Shown: positions 56,995 to 64,000 of the stretch, piece after piece
How positions within the stretch are numbered: the first letter of the stretch is position 1
How the letters are laid out: each line of letters begins with the position of its first letter
Assembly: GCF_017875955.1 (NCBI RefSeq)
Contig: NZ_JAGINK010000001.1
Span: 811,001-875,000 of the forward strand
Reading direction: 5' to 3'
Source of the DNA: Pseudomonas sp. BP8
GTDB taxonomy: Bacteria > Pseudomonadota > Gammaproteobacteria > Pseudomonadales > Pseudomonadaceae
DNA: 64,000 bases
The notes under the pieces: generated by a model
What the model was told of the DNA's origin: nothing
The model's database searches: none
What the model saw: only the letters and a program-made list of their open reading frames with translations
Position numbers and translations under genes: made by a program

Positions 56995-59451
56995 TCAGAA
57001 CAGATCCATCGGCGCCGCTTCATCCGCAGGCAGCGGGCTCCCAGGCGCCGCACCATTGCCCAGCTCATCCCCCGAAGGCGGCGAATCCTCGGCCTTGAAC
57101 AGCTCGAAGTAGGCATTCGGCGTGCTCGGCGTCGCGGCCCGGCCGCTGATCGGATCAACCCGCAAACTCAGGATACCCTCAGGCTCGGCCGGCGGATGGT
57201 TAGGCTTGTCCTTCAAGGCCGCGCCCATGAAGCTCATCCAGATCGGCAGCGCCGCCGTACCGCCATACTCGCGACGACCAAGGGTTTCCGGCTGGTCGAA
57301 ACCGACCCACACAGTCGTCACGTAATCGGCATTGTAGCCGGAGAACCAGGCGTCCTTGGACTCGTTGGTAGTACCGGTCTTGCCTGCCAGGTCAGTACGG
57401 CCCAAGGCCATTGCCCGGCGCCCGGTGCCACGCTTGATGACGTCCTGCAGCATGCTGGTGAGAATGTAGCTGGTGCGGCCATCAATGATCTGCTCGGCAA
57501 TCACCGGCGCTTGCGGCGCAGGCGTCACCTGGCCAAACACCGGCGGTGCTTCACCGGGCATGGCGGCGGTGCTGATCGGCTGCTCGGGCGCTGCGATACC
57601 CGCCTGGTCCTGGCCCGCGCCTTGCGGCACGTGGGCAGGGTTGGCGGTGAACAGGGTCTCGCCATTGCGACTTTCAATGCGCTCGATCAGGTACGGGCTG
57701 ATCTTGTAGCCGCCGTTGGCAAAGGTGCTCCAGCCGGTAGCAATCTCCATCGGCGTCAGCGTCGCGGTACCCAGTGCCAGGGACAGGTTGCGCGGCAAGT
57801 CCTGCTTGTTGAAGCCAAACTTGGCAATGTAGTCGATGGTACGGTCGACACCCATCGCCTGCAGCAGGCGGATCGACACCAGGTTGCGCGACTTGTACAG
57901 CGCCTCGCGCATGCGGATCGGGCCGAGGAAGGTGTTGGTGTCGTTTTTCGGCCGCCAGACTTTGTCCAGGTACTCGTCGACGAACACGATCGGTGCGTCG
58001 TTGACCAGGCTGGCAGCGGTGTAGCCGCTGTCCAGCGCGGCGCTATAGACGAATGGCTTGAAACTCGAGCCCGGTTGGCGCTTGGCCTGCATCGCGCGGT
58101 TGTAGTTGCTCTGCTCGAACGAGAAACCGCCGACCAGGGCGCGGATAGCGCCGTTGTACGGGTCGAGGGTAACCAGTGCGCTTTGCGCTCCAGGGACCTG
58201 GCTGAACTTGAGCGTGGCATCTTCCAGGCGTTGTACGCGGATCAGATCACCGACCTGAGCAACGTCCGCCGGGGACTGCGGTGCGCGGCCCTGAGCGTTG
58301 CTGTTGAGGAACGGCCGGGCCCATTTCATGGTGTCCCAGGCAACCGTCTGCTCTTCGCCGTTGCGCGTCAGCACTTGCAGGCCAGTCTTGTCGACCTGGG
58401 TGACGATGGCCGGCTCCAGGCCGCCGAGGGGGCGCTGTTTGGCCAGCTCCTGCAGCCAGGCCGCGTGGGTCTTGCCAGGGAAGCGCGACTCCGGACCACG
58501 GTAGCCGTGCCGCTCGTCATAGTCCGACAGGCCGTTGAGCACGGCGCTGTTGGCCATGTTCTGCATGTCGCTCGGCACCGTGGTGGTGACGCGGAAACCT
58601 TCGGTATAGGCCTCGCTGCCATAGCGACCGACCATTTCGGCACGGGCCATCTCAGCGATGTACGGTGCGTTCACTTCAGGCGTTGGTACGTGGTAACTGG
58701 CGTTGAGCGGCTCGGCCAAGGCAGCCCGGTAGCTGGCGTCGTCGATCTTGCCCAGCTTGTGCATGCGGCCGAGGATCCAGTCGCGGCGTTCCTTGGCGCG
58801 GGTCGGGTTGGCCAGCGGGTTGAAGCGTGAGGGCGCTTTGGGCAGGCCGGCGATCATCGCCATCTGCGCCAGGCTGATGTCACGGATCGACTTGCCGTAG
58901 TAGACCTGCGCGGCGGCGTCGATGCCGTAGGCGCGGTTACCCAGGTAGATCTTGTTCACGTACAGCTCAAGGATCTCGTCCTTGGTCAGCTCACGTTCGA
59001 TCTGCAGGGCCAGCAGAATTTCGTTGGTCTTGCGCGAGAAACTGCGCTCGCTGGTGAGGAAGAAGTTCTTCGCCACCTGCATGGTGATGGTGCTGCCGCC
59101 GGTCTGGATATGACCAGACTTCACCAGCTGGGTCGCAGCGCGCATCAGGCTGCTCGGATCGACCCCGTAGTGATTGAGGAAATTGTCGTCTTCGGCTGAC
59201 AGAAGCGCCTGGATGAACTGTGGGGGAATTTCCGCGAAACGGATTGGAGAGCGCCGCATCTCGCCGAACTCGGCAATCAGTTTGCCGTCGCTGCTGTACA
59301 CCCTCAGGGGGATCTGCAACTGGATGCTTCTGAGCGACTCGACCGAGGGCAGGTTGGGACTAAGATACAGAAACGCACCGCTCAGACCGAGTACGAGCGC
59401 GCAGATGACTGCGACGAAAGACCACCAGAAGAACTTCAGCAGGCGTATCAA
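56995..59451 (-). CDS. mrcA: Penicillin-binding protein 1A
   Basis: An 818-residue bifunctional peptidoglycan synthase. The N-terminal helix (FFWWSFVAVICALVLGLSG) precedes GT51 glycosyltransferase motifs (SAEDDNFLNHYGVD, GGSTITMQVAKNFFL). The transpeptidase domain has the active serine in PGSSFKPFVY (SxxK), SRN and GKTGTTNES. No ATG suits the start. TTG 59451 (reading MIRLLKFFWW) matches the family; GTG 59487 is an alternative. It is divergent from pilM, as mrcA and hofM are in E. coli. Confidence 0.95.
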   Translation of the reverse strand: MIRLLKFFWWSFVAVICALVLGLSGAFLYLSPNLPSVESLRSIQLQIPLRVYSSDGKLIAEFGEMRRSPIRFAEIPPQFIQALLSAEDDNFLNHYGVDPSSLMRAATQLVKSGHIQTGGSTITMQVAKNFFLTSERSFSRKTNEILLALQIERELTKDEILELYVNKIYLGNRAYGIDAAAQVYYGKSIRDISLAQMAMIAGLPKAPSRFNPLANPTRAKERRDWILGRMHKLGKIDDASYRAALAEPLNASYHVPTPEVNAPYIAEMARAEMVGRYGSEAYTEGFRVTTTVPSDMQNMANSAVLNGLSDYDERHGYRGPESRFPGKTHAAWLQELAKQRPLGGLEPAIVTQVDKTGLQVLTRNGEEQTVAWDTMKWARPFLNSNAQGRAPQSPADVAQVGDLIRVQRLEDATLKFSQVPGAQSALVTLDPYNGAIRALVGGFSFEQSNYNRAMQAKRQPGSSFKPFVYSAALDSGYTAASLVNDAPIVFVDEYLDKVWRPKNDTNTFLGPIRMREALYKSRNLVSIRLLQAMGVDRTIDYIAKFGFNKQDLPRNLSLALGTATLTPMEIATGWSTFANGGYKISPYLIERIESRNGETLFTANPAHVPQGAGQDQAGIAAPEQPISTAAMPGEAPPVFGQVTPAPQAPVIAEQIIDGRTSYILTSMLQDVIKRGTGRRAMALGRTDLAGKTGTTNESKDAWFSGYNADYVTTVWVGFDQPETLGRREYGGTAALPIWMSFMGAALKDKPNHPPAEPEGILSLRVDPISGRAATPSTPNAYFELFKAEDSPPSGDELGNGAAPGSPLPADEAAPMDLF

Positions 59452-59615
59452 GGCTTTTGGGTGTCCAGATTGAGAAATGGAGTGCACGCGGGTCCGGCGG
59501 ACAGGGAAAAAACGCTGGGCATTATAAGCATTTTTCGCCTTGTCGGGCGACCGGCCGGCCCGTGTGGGCGGATCCGTTGGTGCAGTTTGGCGACGACTGA
59601 CAAAGAGAGACAGCG

Positions 59616-60503
59616 ATGCTTGGACGTTATGGCAAGGATGCCGGTTCACTGTTGGGGGTAGAAATTGCCGCCGACTCGGTACGGATGCTGCAACTGCAGC
59701 GGCGCCACGGCCGCCGCAAGGTGGCTGCCTGGGCCAGGGAGCCATTGCACTCACCCTTGTGCGACGACTGGTCGCGCAACGCGCAGCCGGTGATTGCCGC
59801 CCTGCGCAGCGCCTATGCACGTAGCGGCAGCACGTGCAGGCAGGTCGCTGTGGCTTTGCCCGGCACGCAAGTGATCTGCAAGGTCTGCCGGCTGCCGGCC
59901 GGGCTCACGACAGACCAGATTGAGGCGCAGTTGCTGAGCGATGCACAGCGGCTGTTTCCCTTCCCGCTCGAAGATCTGGCGATGGATTTCCAGGTGCTGG
60001 GTCCTTCACTGGGGCCAGGCTGCCAAGTCGATGTGCTGGTAGCAGCTTGCCGCCAGCGTTCGGTCGAACTGCTCGAGCAACTGTTCGAAGAGGCTGGCCT
60101 GCAAACCGTGGCGCTGGAAGTCGACAGTATCGCCCTGCGACGCGTGTTACCCGCAGGGCAAAGGTTGCTGCGCGTCGAATCAGGCGCTGCATCGCTGCAC
60201 ACCTGGACGGGGCAGGGGTTGCCGCAGCGTCATGACCTGCAATTTGCTCCGGTCGACAGCGCCGAGCAGCGCGTGGAGCGTGTCGCGCGGTTGCTGGGCG
60301 ACACCGTCGACCCAGAGCGGGGGGTGTTGGTCGCAGTGGCTAGCGAAACCGCCGCAGGCTGGATCGAAGGCCTGACGCAGCGGCTGACTATACCGTGCGA
60401 GGCGCTGGCGCCATGGCCCGGGGTGGCGGCGGGCGGGCAGGGAATGCCCGAGGGCTGCGCCGCCATGGCACTGGCCTGCGGCCTGGCGATGGGAGAGGGC
60501 TGA
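59616..60503 (+). CDS. pilM: PilM/HofM-like pilus assembly ATPase
   Basis: A 295-residue actin-fold protein. Recognisable parts are SLLGVEIAADSVRMLQL at the N terminus, QVAVALPGTQVICK and LEVDSIALRR. It is about 60 residues shorter than P. aeruginosa PilM and the second nucleotide-binding half is degenerate, closer to enterobacterial HofM. It is the first gene of pilMN-OP-Q and its TGA shares one base with the pilN ATG. Expected partner: the N terminus of PilN at the inner membrane. Confidence 0.85.
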   Translation: MLGRYGKDAGSLLGVEIAADSVRMLQLQRRHGRRKVAAWAREPLHSPLCDDWSRNAQPVIAALRSAYARSGSTCRQVAVALPGTQVICKVCRLPAGLTTDQIEAQLLSDAQRLFPFPLEDLAMDFQVLGPSLGPGCQVDVLVAACRQRSVELLEQLFEEAGLQTVALEVDSIALRRVLPAGQRLLRVESGAASLHTWTGQGLPQRHDLQFAPVDSAEQRVERVARLLGDTVDPERGVLVAVASETAAGWIEGLTQRLTIPCEALAPWPGVAAGGQGMPEGCAAMALACGLAMGEG

Positions 60504-61042
60504 TGATACTTCGCCTGAACCTGCTGCCGTGGCGCGAACGGGATCGCCTTGCCGCGCTAAGACGATTTCAGCGTGCACTGATTGGCAGCCTGCTGCTGGC
60601 GTTCTGTGGGGTGATGGTGCTGGATTATCTGGCACGCCAGCGTGCTCATCTGCAGGCCGCTGCCATCGTCGAGGGCAAGGCGCGAATTGCCAGTCTGGAC
60701 AAGCAACTCGAGGAGGTCGACGGGTTGCATCACGCCCACCAGGTCGTCACTGCTCAGCTCGCTTCACTTGAGGCTTTAAGGTCGGATCAAGGCCAGGCGC
60801 AGAGCGTCTTCGCCGCCTTGGAGCGAGCGCTTGGCACGGGGCTGCAACTCACCGAGTTGTCATTGCAGGAAGGCCAATTACAGCTGCTGGGCTTGGCCGC
60901 GTCGCCTGCCGTTGTTGCGCAATTCATGCGTGATCTGCAGCACGCGCAGCTCTTTGAGACGCTGGAGCTCAAGCACATCCGTAGCGGCCCCGAGGGCGAC
61001 GCGTTTCTGTTGCTGGCGCGGGTGATGGTGGTTTCTCGATGA
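60503..61042 (+). CDS. pilN: PilN/HofN-like inner-membrane alignment protein
   Basis: A 179-residue bitopic protein. The conserved N-terminal peptide RLNLLPWRERDRL, which in the family binds PilM, is followed by one helix (ALIGSLLLAFCGVMVLDYL) and a periplasmic coiled-coil plus ferredoxin-like domain. Its length equals that of E. coli HofN. It overlaps the next gene by 4 nt. Confidence 0.88.
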   Translation: MILRLNLLPWRERDRLAALRRFQRALIGSLLLAFCGVMVLDYLARQRAHLQAAAIVEGKARIASLDKQLEEVDGLHHAHQVVTAQLASLEALRSDQGQAQSVFAALERALGTGLQLTELSLQEGQLQLLGLAASPAVVAQFMRDLQHAQLFETLELKHIRSGPEGDAFLLLARVMVVSR

Positions 61043-62058
61043 ACGGCGGCTGGGCGCCCGACTTGCAGGCTCTGGTTACGCGCTCTGCAGCCTTCAGGGT
61101 GATCCTGCTGATTGTTCTCGCTGTGATGGTTTTCACGCTTGGCTGGGTGTTTCGTCTGCATGAAGCTCATCAGGCCTATCGCCTGGGCGCGGAGGCACTA
61201 GACGCACTGGAGCGCGCGCATGCGAGCAAGTCGCTCTCGGCGCAGTCGCGTGCCTCGGCTGAGGACGTCCTGGCTCGCAGCACGGCTGAGCTGCAGGACG
61301 CGCGCTGGCGGCTGGCGGCAGGAGATGGCCTGAGCGATCTGCTCGATCAGTTGGCCGGTTCTGGGCATGCCCACGGGCTGCTGTTCGAGCGCATCGAGGT
61401 GCTGGATGAATTGGCTGTACCGGGCCATCGGGCCACGCCATTGCAGATAGAGGTGGTGGGCAGCTATTGGGCGTTGCGCACATGGCTGGATGAGTGGCTG
61501 GGGCAGGTGCGCCTGTTGCGCCCGTCGAACCTGCAGCTTGGCCTCGCGCCCGGCCGCACCGGGCTGCTGCGTATGCGCCTGCGAGTAAAAGCCTATGACC
61601 CCGGTGAGCAATTGCAAGCCCCGGCATCGTTGGCGCATGGCGCTGCCCGACCGCCACTACAAGCCACCCGGGCTGATCCATTCGCCCCTTGGTCTGCGCA
61701 GATCAGTACGCACGGCGGCCTCGCCAGGGTGCCGCTGGCACAGGTGGAAATGGTCGGCAGTCTTGCCCGTGATGGCCGTTACCAGGCGCTGGTGCGCTCG
61801 GCCGGGCGCCTGTACCGGCTGCGTCCGGGGGATCGCTTAGGTAGGGATGAGGGGGTCGTGGTACGGGTCGATGAGCATCAGCTGGAAGTACTCGAACAGG
61901 TGTTTCTCGGCGGTGACTGGCAGCCACGAACGACGTATCTCGCGCTAAGGAACCGCGCGGGCAAAGAGGTCAAGGATGAACGTGAAGCGGCAATTGATGT
62001 GGGTACTGGCAGTCATCCTGTCGATTCAGGGGGCTTGGGCGACGAGCTACGAGGGTGA
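61039..62058 (+). CDS. PilO-PilP fusion protein
   Basis: A 339-residue protein combining two normally separate subunits. Residues 1-190 are PilO-like: a helix (VILLIVLAVMVFTLGWVF), a coiled coil and a ferredoxin-like fold (LQIEVVGSYWALRTWLDEW). Residues ~211-305 are PilP-like (RADPFAPW, LAQVEMVGSLARDGRYQALV, RLRPGDRLGRDEGVVVRV, WQPRTTYLAL), without the separate lipoprotein signal PilP usually has. A 25-30-residue tail overlaps pilQ by 83 nt. The fusion would tether the secretin-binding HR domain to the inner membrane through PilO. Confidence 0.87.
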   Translation: MNGGWAPDLQALVTRSAAFRVILLIVLAVMVFTLGWVFRLHEAHQAYRLGAEALDALERAHASKSLSAQSRASAEDVLARSTAELQDARWRLAAGDGLSDLLDQLAGSGHAHGLLFERIEVLDELAVPGHRATPLQIEVVGSYWALRTWLDEWLGQVRLLRPSNLQLGLAPGRTGLLRMRLRVKAYDPGEQLQAPASLAHGAARPPLQATRADPFAPWSAQISTHGGLARVPLAQVEMVGSLARDGRYQALVRSAGRLYRLRPGDRLGRDEGVVVRVDEHQLEVLEQVFLGGDWQPRTTYLALRNRAGKEVKDEREAAIDVGTGSHPVDSGGLGDELRG

Positions 62059-63250
62059 GCCACTGTCCTTGAACTTCCAGGATGTCGAAGTGCGCTCGAT
62101 CCTGCAGATATTGGCCGACTACGCCGGGATCAACCTGGTGGTCAGTGATACGGTCAGTGGCAATATCACCTTGAGGCTGGAGCAGGTGCCTTGGGATCAG
62201 GCGCTGGACCTGGTGTTGCGCAGCAAGGGCCTGGCACGGCATCAGGAGGGCAATGTGCTGCTGGTCGCGCCCGCCGCCGAGCTGGCGGGGCAGTCTCGCG
62301 AGGCACGTCTCGGGCTTGAACTGGAGGCGCAGTTGCAGCCGCTGCAACGGGCCTTGCTGCCGGTTCATCACGCCCAGGCAGCGGAGCTTGCCGAGCTCTT
62401 GCTGGCGACCTTGGCGGACGACGGCATTCTGACCGGGCGCGGCAGTCTGGGGGTAGATCTGCGCACTAACACCCTGGTGGCCAATCAACCTGCCGACCGG
62501 CTCGCGGAGTTGCGGCGCCTGGTTGCCGAGCTGGACGTGCCGGTGCGCCAGGTGATGATCGAGGCACGCATCGTCGAGGCCAATGTCGACTACGAAAAAA
62601 GCCTCGGGGTGCGCTGGGGCAAGCCGCTCGCCGGCAATGACGGCAAGCTCGGTGACGGTCTGTTCGTTGACCTCGGTGTCGAGCGGGCGACCGCGGGGGT
62701 GGGGCTGGGGCTGTTACGCGGCGATGCACTGCTCGACCTGGAGCTCACTGCCATGGAAAAAAGCGGCAACGGCGAGATCATCTCCCAGCCCAAGGTGGTC
62801 ACCGCCGACAAGGAAACCGCGCGCATCCTCAAGGGCACCGAGGTGCCTTACCAGGAAACCAGCAAGAGCGGCGCCACTTCGGTGTCATTTCGCGAGGCTT
62901 CGCTGTCGCTTGAAGTGACCCCGCAAATCACCCCCGATGGGCAGGTCATCATGACCGTGAGGGTGACCAAGGACGAGCCTGATTACGTCAATGCACTCAA
63001 TGATGTGCCACCGATCCGCAAGAACGAGGTCAATGCCAAGGTGCGCGTGGCGGATGGCCAGACCATTGTCATTGGTGGCGTCTACTCGACCACGCAAAAC
63101 AATGTGGTCGACAAGGTGCCATTTCTTGGCGATCTGCCGTATGTTGGGCGGCTGTTTCGACGCGATGCATTACAAGAGAAAAAATCCGAGCTGCTGGTCT
63201 TCCTGACTCCGCGTATCATGAGTGACCAGGCGATTGCTGTGAGTCGTTGA
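61976..63250 (+). CDS. pilQ: Short secretin PilQ/HofQ
   Basis: A 424-residue outer-membrane secretin. A signal peptide ([16 protein letters not shown]) is followed by an STN/N0 domain ([21 protein letters not shown]), an N1 domain and the secretin domain ([44 protein letters not shown]). The AMIN domains and spacer of the ~700-residue PilQ of P. aeruginosa are missing, so it resembles HofQ (412 residues), linked in other bacteria to DNA uptake. GAGGTCAAGG precedes ATG 61976. Confidence 0.9.
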   Translation: MNVKRQLMWVLAVILSIQGAWATSYEGEPLSLNFQDVEVRSILQILADYAGINLVVSDTVSGNITLRLEQVPWDQALDLVLRSKGLARHQEGNVLLVAPAAELAGQSREARLGLELEAQLQPLQRALLPVHHAQAAELAELLLATLADDGILTGRGSLGVDLRTNTLVANQPADRLAELRRLVAELDVPVRQVMIEARIVEANVDYEKSLGVRWGKPLAGNDGKLGDGLFVDLGVERATAGVGLGLLRGDALLDLELTAMEKSGNGEIISQPKVVTADKETARILKGTEVPYQETSKSGATSVSFREASLSLEVTPQITPDGQVIMTVRVTKDEPDYVNALNDVPPIRKNEVNAKVRVADGQTIVIGGVYSTTQNNVVDKVPFLGDLPYVGRLFRRDALQEKKSELLVFLTPRIMSDQAIAVSR

Positions 63251-63254
63251 TTCT

Positions 63255-63773
63255 GTGCGAAATTTGATACTTGTGGGCCCCATGGGTGCTGGCAAAAGCA
63301 CCATCGGTCGCCTTCTGGCCAAAGAGCTGCGTCTGCTGTTCAAAGATTCCGACAAGGAAATCGAACTGCGGAGCGGCGCCAATATCCCGTGGATCTTCGA
63401 CAAAGAAGGCGAGCCGGGCTTTCGTGATCGTGAAGAGGCGATGATCGCCGAGCTCTGCGAGCTGGACGGCGTGGTCGTCGCGACCGGCGGCGGTGCGGTG
63501 ATGCGCGAAGCCAACCGGCGTGCACTGTATGCCGGGGGGCGGGTGATCTATCTGCACGCATCGGTGGAGCAGCAGGTCGGCCGCACCGCCCGCGATCGCA
63601 ACCGCCCGCTGTTGCGCACGGCCAATCCGGAGGCGACGTTGCGCGCCTTGCTCGAGTCGCGTGACCCGCTCTATCGAGAGATCGCCGACGTCGTGGTAGA
63701 AACCGACGAACGGCCGCCACGGATGGTAGTGCTCGATATCCTCGAGCGCCTCGAGCAGTTGCCGCCCCGGTAA
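63255..63773 (+). CDS. aroK: Shikimate kinase
   Basis: Phosphorylates shikimate in aromatic amino-acid synthesis. The 172-residue kinase has the P-loop [30 protein letters not shown] for shikimate binding and [11 protein letters not shown]. Translation starts at GTG 63255, four bases after the pilQ stop; the next in-frame ATG (63282) falls inside the P-loop. The pilQ-aroK-aroB order is conserved in gamma-proteobacteria. Confidence 0.96.
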   Translation: MRNLILVGPMGAGKSTIGRLLAKELRLLFKDSDKEIELRSGANIPWIFDKEGEPGFRDREEAMIAELCELDGVVVATGGGAVMREANRRALYAGGRVIYLHASVEQQVGRTARDRNRPLLRTANPEATLRALLESRDPLYREIADVVVETDERPPRMVVLDILERLEQLPPR

Positions 63774-63870
63774 GCCGGGACTATTCTCGGCGACCAATGC
63801 CGAGGCAGGGTTCAACGTTAGCGCGCGGTTTGCCCAGGCAAGGCCGCGCCCAAGCACATTGTGGGGATAC

Positions 63871-64000
63871 ATGCAGACACTTAAGGTCGATCTGGGCGAA
63901 CGCAGCTACCCGATCTACATTGGCGAAGGCCTGCTGGACCAGCCCGAGCTGCTGGCGCCGCACATCGCCGGCCGGCAGGTTGCCATCGTTTCCAACGAAA
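63871..64000 (+). CDS. aroB: 3-Dehydroquinate synthase, 3'-truncated by the window
   Basis: The first 43 codons are visible, beginning [18 protein letters not shown] and containing [13 protein letters not shown], the N-terminal strand pattern of AroB. Position after aroK and GTGGGG upstream support it. The rest lies outside. Confidence 0.92.
   Translation, partial: MQTLKVDLGERSYPIYIGEGLLDQPELLAPHIAGRQVAIVSNE

Overview
The window reads as a chromosome segment of a fluorescent Pseudomonas, most likely of the P. putida group. The evidence is high-GC coding sequence, dense REP sequences of the form GTAGGAGCGGGCTTGCCCCG in many intergenic gaps, and typical pseudomonad gene neighbourhoods: ftsYEX-rpoH next to M16 peptidases and rsmD, a metXW block between yggT and rdgB, and priA-argS next to an FtsN-like gene. 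Most of it is housekeeping core genome. I saw no prophage, transposase, CRISPR array, rRNA or tRNA gene.

Layout. 1-4.9 kb: the end of a LysR regulator and a three-gene ABC importer of the 2-aminoethylphosphonate type. 4.9-8.3 kb: a GTPase/membrane-protein pair (DUF3482/DUF2868) and folA. 8.3-9.0 kb: four tandem ~173-bp units carrying REP pairs. 9.0-15.7 kb: cystine transporter, small fimbrial-like protein, ilvD, a short MgtE and an rRNA methyltransferase. 15.8-20.2 kb: HDOD protein, mutM, then ggt, ferredoxin and coaD. 20.2-21.4 kb: a gene-poor gap with a long inverted-repeat element (copy 1). 21.4-24.1 kb: TetR regulator, sulfurtransferase, hydrolase. 24.2-34.9 kb: two tandem pairs of M16 peptidases around rsmD, then ftsY-ftsE-ftsX-rpoH. 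35.1-38.5 kb: mtgA, DUF423, thiS-thiG, trmB and a motif-rich gap. 38.5-45.1 kb: a long leftward operon running yggS, proC, yggT, metX, metW, DUF4426, rdgB, hemW, DUF3392, with a PilT-like ATPase divergent from it. 46.4-47.1 kb: element copy 2. 47.1-55.8 kb: NlpC/P60 peptidase, TM2 protein, SPOR protein, argS, priA, rpmE, a secreted nuclease and maeB. 55.9-56.9 kb: element copy 3. 57-64 kb: mrcA and, divergently, pilM-pilN-pilOP-pilQ-aroK-aroB.

The genes serve phosphonate, cystine, branched-chain amino acid, methionine, proline, folate, thiamine, CoA, glutathione and shikimate metabolism, DNA repair and replication restart, translation, cell division, heat shock and peptidoglycan synthesis. 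Many reading frames overlap by 1, 4 or 8 nt, which points to translationally coupled operons.

The strongest unusual signals are these. (1) A three-copy, ~0.7-1.0 kb long-inverted-repeat element whose core is flipped in one copy. (2) A tandem array built from REP pairs. (3) A reduced, HofMNOPQ-like pilus/DNA-uptake locus in which PilO and PilP are one protein. (4) A duplicated M16 heterodimer with one pair lacking export signals and the other exported. (5) An rpmE terminator that also encodes the signal peptide of the next gene. (6) An N-domain-less MgtE behind a long structured leader.
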